From an uncultured Piscirickettsiaceae bacterium (GTDB lineage Bacteria > Pseudomonadota > Gammaproteobacteria > Methylococcales > Cycloclasticaceae): a stretch of 64,000 nt of DNA. This document shows, in pieces, positions 60,292-64,000 of the stretch (the stretch's first letter is position 1; every line of letters starts with the position of its first letter). The translations under genes and the position numbers were made by a program. Location: positions 1 through 64,000 of the forward strand of contig CAJXSK010000004.1 of assembly GCA_913061075.1 (NCBI GenBank), read 5' to 3'. The notes beneath the pieces were generated by a model. That model was not told the DNA's origin. It ran no database searches and was given only the letters and a program-made list of their open reading frames with translations.

Positions 60292-61770
60292 ATGACACCA
60301 ACACAATTTCAAGAATATACATCACAGGGGTTTACTCAAATCCCTTTAATGCGAACTATTTTAGCCGACTTAGAAACACCGCTTAGCGCCTATATGAAGC
60401 TAGCTGACGGACCCTATAGTTATTTGTTTGAGTCTGTTGAGGGGGACGAAAAATGGGGCCGTTATTCCATTATCGGCTTGCCCAGTGAAACGGTCATTAA
60501 AGTGACGGGTCACAATATTGTGATCTTAAAAAATGGCGAAATTCACGAACAAATAACCAATGAATCTCCGTTGCAGTGGATTCGTGATTATTCAGCTACG
60601 TTTAAAACCCCAAGCGTTGAGGGCCTGCCTCTATTTACTGGTGGTTTAGTTGGGTATTTCGGGTATGAAACCATTCATTACATTGAACCCAGTGTTGCCA
60701 ATGCTTCCAAGCCTGACCCCATTGGTTCTCCCGACATTGTGTTAATGGTGTCAAAAGATGTATTGGTGTTTGATAACGTGAGTAATAAGTTGATGATTAT
60801 TACCCACGTTGACCCATCTGAACCACAAGCGCTAGAAAGTGGCTTGGCGCACTTGCAAGGCATTGAAGAAAAACTGTCTCAAGCTAAAGTGAATAATACC
60901 TTCGGCAAATCTGGGCAATCTGCGAATCAGGAAAGTGATTTTATATCGGGGTTTACTCAAGATGGTTTTCAACAAGCTGTAAAAACCGTTAAAGAACATA
61001 TAGTTGAAGGTGATGTGATGCAGGTGGTGTTGTCGCAACGCATGACCATACCTTACCAGGCCTCATCAATTGATTTGTATCGGGCTTTGCGGTGCTTGAA
61101 CCCGTCGCCCTATATGTACCACTTGAATTTAGGCGATACTGATGTGGTGGGTTCATCACCTGAAATATTAACGCGTTTAGAAAACAATGAAGTGACCGTG
61201 CGGCCGATTGCGGGAACACGTCCGCGCGGTAAAAACCGTGAAGAAGATATAGCCTTAGAAAAGGAGTTGCTGGCAGACCCTAAAGAATGCGCCGAACATT
61301 TAATGCTCATTGATTTAGGGCGAAATGACGCAGGGCGTGTGTCTGAAACGGGAACGGTTAAATTGACGGATAAAATGATTATTGAACGGTATTCGCACGT
61401 CATGCATATCGTCTCGAATGTGAGTGGGCAATTAAAGAAAAACTTAGATGCTGTAGATGTATTGGAAGCAACATTTCCTGCAGGTACGGTGAGTGGCGCA
61501 CCTAAAGTACGCGCAATGCAGATCATTGATGAATTGGAGCCGGTTAAACGTGGTATTTATTCGGGTGCGGTGGGTTATATGTCATGGTCTGGTAACTTAG
61601 ATACGGCTATCGCTATACGCACAGCTGTTATTAAAGACGGGCAGCTCAATATACAAGCCGGTGCAGGTATTGTGCATGACTCAATTCCAGAAAACGAATG
61701 GGCTGAAACAATGAACAAAGGCCGTGCAATATTTAAAGCCGTGGCGATGGCACAAGGTGGTGAGTTATGA
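60292..61770 (+). CDS. trpE: Anthranilate synthase component I
   Basis: A 492-residue enzyme that converts chorismate to anthranilate using ammonia from TrpG. The N-terminal tryptophan-binding site is near [20 protein letters not shown]. Catalytic signatures are [26 protein letters not shown] and [20 protein letters not shown]. It is the first structural gene of the trp run, behind the leader peptide, and overlaps trpG by 4 bases. Confidence 0.97.
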   Translation: MTPTQFQEYTSQGFTQIPLMRTILADLETPLSAYMKLADGPYSYLFESVEGDEKWGRYSIIGLPSETVIKVTGHNIVILKNGEIHEQITNESPLQWIRDYSATFKTPSVEGLPLFTGGLVGYFGYETIHYIEPSVANASKPDPIGSPDIVLMVSKDVLVFDNVSNKLMIITHVDPSEPQALESGLAHLQGIEEKLSQAKVNNTFGKSGQSANQESDFISGFTQDGFQQAVKTVKEHIVEGDVMQVVLSQRMTIPYQASSIDLYRALRCLNPSPYMYHLNLGDTDVVGSSPEILTRLENNEVTVRPIAGTRPRGKNREEDIALEKELLADPKECAEHLMLIDLGRNDAGRVSETGTVKLTDKMIIERYSHVMHIVSNVSGQLKKNLDAVDVLEATFPAGTVSGAPKVRAMQIIDELEPVKRGIYSGAVGYMSWSGNLDTAIAIRTAVIKDGQLNIQAGAGIVHDSIPENEWAETMNKGRAIFKAVAMAQGGEL

Positions 61771-62360
61771 GTGCTTGTAAATTAGTGATGATCGACAACT
61801 ACGACTCATTTACCTACAACTTGGTGCAATATTTCGCGGAGTTGGGCGCAGATGTGCATGTGTTGCGTAATGACCAAGTAACCGTCGATGACGTGATGGC
61901 GATGCAACCAGACAGGTTGGTTATTTCGCCAGGCCCCGGCGCACCGGATAAAGCCGGTATTTCTTTGGAATTAATTCACCGTGCAGCGGGCAATACGCCA
62001 TTGTTGGGCGTTTGTTTGGGGCATCAAAGCATTGGGCAAGCGTTTGGCGGCAAAATTATTCACGCTAAACAAATTATGCACGGCAAAACATCGCTCATTC
62101 ATCATAACAATGCGGGTGTTTTTAGTGGCTTAACCAACCCCTATATTGCAACTAGGTATCACTCGTTGGTAGTTGAAAAAGAATCGTTACCAGACTGTTT
62201 GGAAATAACAGCATGGACGGAGACGTCGAATGGTGACATGGATGAAATTATGGGTTTCCGCCACAAAGAATTAGACATTGAAGGCGTGCAGTTTCATCCA
62301 GAATCTATTTTGACTGAGCATGGACATGGCCTGCTGAAAAACTTTTTAGAGAAGCGTTAA
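61767..62360 (+). CDS. trpG: Anthranilate synthase component II (glutamine amidotransferase)
   Basis: A 197-residue class I glutaminase that feeds ammonia to TrpE. It has the nucleophile Cys83 in [16 protein letters not shown] and the His-Glu pair in [21 protein letters not shown] is also typical. It may serve as PabA as well, as in some related bacteria. It lies 2 bases before trpD. Confidence 0.96.
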   Translation: MSACKLVMIDNYDSFTYNLVQYFAELGADVHVLRNDQVTVDDVMAMQPDRLVISPGPGAPDKAGISLELIHRAAGNTPLLGVCLGHQSIGQAFGGKIIHAKQIMHGKTSLIHHNNAGVFSGLTNPYIATRYHSLVVEKESLPDCLEITAWTETSNGDMDEIMGFRHKELDIEGVQFHPESILTEHGHGLLKNFLEKR

Positions 62361-62362
62361 TA

Positions 62363-63400
62363 ATGAATATAAAACAAGCCCTTGAGGCAGCTATTAATAA
62401 CCAAGACCTATCAACTGAGCAAATGATTAGTGTGATGCGCGAAGTGATGAATGGCGAAACAACGGATGCGCAAATTGGTGGGTTTTTGGTTGCGTTAAGA
62501 ATGAAGGGTGAATCGTTAGACGAAATTGAAGGCGCCGCCATTGTTATGCGCGAACTGGCATCTAAAGTGAGCGTTTCGGGTGATTATCTCGTTGATACCT
62601 GTGGTACAGGGGGGGGTGGTTCCGAGTTATTCAATGTGTCCACTGCGAGTGCATTTATCGTTGCAGCGGCTGGCGGCCGAGTGGCTAAACACGGCAATCG
62701 TTCTGTATCTAGCGTTACTGGCAGTGCAGATGTGCTTGAAGCAGCTGGCATTAGTTTAAATTTAACGCCAGAAGAAGTGGCTGAGTGTATAGCGGATATT
62801 GGTATTGGTTTTATGTTTGCACCTGCGCACCACAGCGCCATGAAACATGCGATAGGGCCAAGGAAAGAACTGGCTCAACGTACTATATTCAATATGTTAG
62901 GGCCAATGACTAACCCGGCAGGCGTAAAGAATCAGGTCATTGGTGTATTTAATGGGGCATTATGTAAGCCAATCGCCGAGGTATTAGGCCGCCTAGGTAG
63001 TGAGCATGTTTTAGTGGTGCATGCCCAAGATGGTTTGGATGAAATTAGTTTGGCTACACCAACACATGTGGCAGAGTATAAACAAGGTGCCGTCGAAGAA
63101 TATGACATAACGCCGGAAGAAATGGGCATTGAAAGTCAAAGCCTCATAGGTTTAACCGTTGATAGTGCAGAGCAATCATTAAAGTTAATAGAGGATGCAT
63201 TAGGTGAGCAACAGACATCTGAGGGCAAAAAAGCGGCGAATATGTTGGCATTAAATGCAGGGTCTGCTCTGTATGTATGCGGTATTGCGGCTACCCTGAG
63301 AACAGGCGTTGAGCTTGCCCAACAAACAATCGTATCGGGTGCCGCACTACAAAAAATGGCTGAATTAAAGAAAAAATCACAAGGTTACCAACATGACTGA
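62363..63400 (+). CDS. trpD: Anthranilate phosphoribosyltransferase
   Basis: A 345-residue enzyme that joins anthranilate to PRPP. The PRPP-binding glycine loop is [36 protein letters not shown] and the anthranilate-channel region [13 protein letters not shown] follow. It is not fused to TrpG, unlike in enterics. Its stop overlaps the trpC start by 8 bases. Confidence 0.96.
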   Translation: MNIKQALEAAINNQDLSTEQMISVMREVMNGETTDAQIGGFLVALRMKGESLDEIEGAAIVMRELASKVSVSGDYLVDTCGTGGGGSELFNVSTASAFIVAAAGGRVAKHGNRSVSSVTGSADVLEAAGISLNLTPEEVAECIADIGIGFMFAPAHHSAMKHAIGPRKELAQRTIFNMLGPMTNPAGVKNQVIGVFNGALCKPIAEVLGRLGSEHVLVVHAQDGLDEISLATPTHVAEYKQGAVEEYDITPEEMGIESQSLIGLTVDSAEQSLKLIEDALGEQQTSEGKKAANMLALNAGSALYVCGIAATLRTGVELAQQTIVSGAALQKMAELKKKSQGYQHD

Positions 63401-64000
63401 TACGCCTGATGCATTAAAAAAAATTCTTGCTAGAAAGTGTGAAGAAATTGCAGAAAGATCAGCGAAGGTTTCTATTGAGGATTTAAAAAAACAAATTGAA
63501 ACAGCGTCTCCTGTCCGTGGCTTTATTAAGGCCATCCAGCAGAAACTAGCTGAAGGCCAAGCGGCAGTGATAGCAGAAGTAAAAAAGGCGTCGCCAAGTA
63601 AAGGTTTGCTACGTGAAAATTTCGTGCCAGCAGACATTGCGGCGAGTTATCAAGCGGGTGGGGCAGCGTGCTTATCTGTCTTAACGGATAAGGACTTTTT
63701 TCAAGGGTCCGAGGCGTATTTGGTAGAAGCTAGAGGCGCTTGCAATTTGCCGGTGATTCGTAAAGATTTTATTATAGATGCGTATCAGGTGTATGAAGCG
63801 AGAGCGATGGGTGCCGATTGTATTTTATTAATTGTTGCTGCCTTGGATGATGAGCCATTAAAAACGCTTCATGAATTGGCGAATAGTCTAGGTATGGATG
63901 TATTGGTTGAAGTGCATGATGTAGAAGAGTTACAACGTGCATTAAAGCTTAATCTTTCGTTGGTTGGTATTAATAATAGAAATTTGCGAACGTTTGAAGT
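63393..64000 (+). CDS. trpC: Indole-3-glycerol phosphate synthase, truncated by window end
   Basis: The first 202 codons of a TIM-barrel enzyme converting CdRP to indoleglycerol phosphate. It starts at ATG 63,393 inside the trpD end. Visible signatures are [51 protein letters not shown] and [12 protein letters not shown]. About 60 residues are missing because the window ends. It is a monofunctional TrpC as far as visible, with TrpF not fused in the part seen. Confidence 0.95.
   Translation, partial: MTDTPDALKKILARKCEEIAERSAKVSIEDLKKQIETASPVRGFIKAIQQKLAEGQAAVIAEVKKASPSKGLLRENFVPADIAASYQAGGAACLSVLTDKDFFQGSEAYLVEARGACNLPVIRKDFIIDAYQVYEARAMGADCILLIVAALDDEPLKTLHELANSLGMDVLVEVHDVEELQRALKLNLSLVGINNRNLRTFE

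Overview
The window is 64 kb of a moderately AT-rich gammaproteobacterial chromosome. It carries housekeeping loci in typical gammaproteobacterial order: lptM-lysA-dapF-DUF484-xerC, hslVU-DUF971-ubiE-ubiJ-ubiB, polA...engB, comM-ubiK...glnK-amtB, pilGHIJ-chpA-chpC and rpe-gph-trpEGDC. An aromatic-acid-type MFS transporter, a DctQM pair and cytochrome c maturation system II recall marine Thiotrichales-like bacteria such as Cycloclasticus or Methylophaga. That placement is inference and was not tested. The first 50 bases are not biological. They are the Illumina Nextera i5 adapter with an index, so position 1 is a raw contig end and the first gene is cut there.

Layout. 0-3 kb: a truncated DUF1264 protein, a Prx5-type peroxiredoxin, oxyR and an esterase, all on the minus strand. 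3-7 kb: lysine/DAP synthesis and xerC. 7.6-13.5 kb: HslVU protease, then the ubiquinone genes ubiE, ubiJ and ubiB, then a thioredoxin-like protein. 13.5-21.2 kb, accessory: a DUF924 protein, an AAHS-type MFS transporter, a four-gene minus-strand cassette headed by ovoA (ovothiol synthesis), and a TRAP permease pair without its binding protein. 21.3-24.9 kb: an ECF sigma factor with a putative anti-sigma and two small exported proteins, then thrB, a DUF2782 protein and a LOG-family protein. 25-30.2 kb: polA, a PEP-CTERM protein, an exported SRPBCC protein, a candidate small RNA and engB. 30.3-35.9 kb: c-type cytochromes, ResB/CcsA, a DsbA-like protein, tRNA-Arg(CCG) and a membrane cytochrome c5. 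35.9-42.5 kb: rep, comM, ubiK, a TorF-type porin and glnK-amtB behind a sigma-54/NtrC control region. 42.7-51.4 kb: a Pil-Chp twitching chemotaxis cluster. 51.4-58.7 kb: purC, djlA, yajQ, a motAB-like pair and small enzymes or membrane proteins. 58.8 kb to the end: rpe-gph-trpL-trpEGDC, with trpC cut by the window end.

The strongest undescribed signal is the candidate small RNA at about 29,494-29,597. It lies on the plus strand between polA and engB, the slot held by Spot 42 in enterics and ErsA in Pseudomonas. It has an RpoE/AlgU-type promoter (GAACTT-N16-TCTTA), four successive hairpins, one with a C-rich loop, and a rho-independent terminator. The second is a leader peptide ending in WWCWR directly upstream of trpE.

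No gene-free stretch exceeds 300 bases. The larger gaps (510-704, 14,057-14,264, 29,351-29,594, 39,753-39,972, 40,633-40,867, 42,503-42,741) are described under terminators, regulatory sites or the small RNA where something is visible. I saw no insertion sequence, prophage, CRISPR array, rRNA gene or replication origin.
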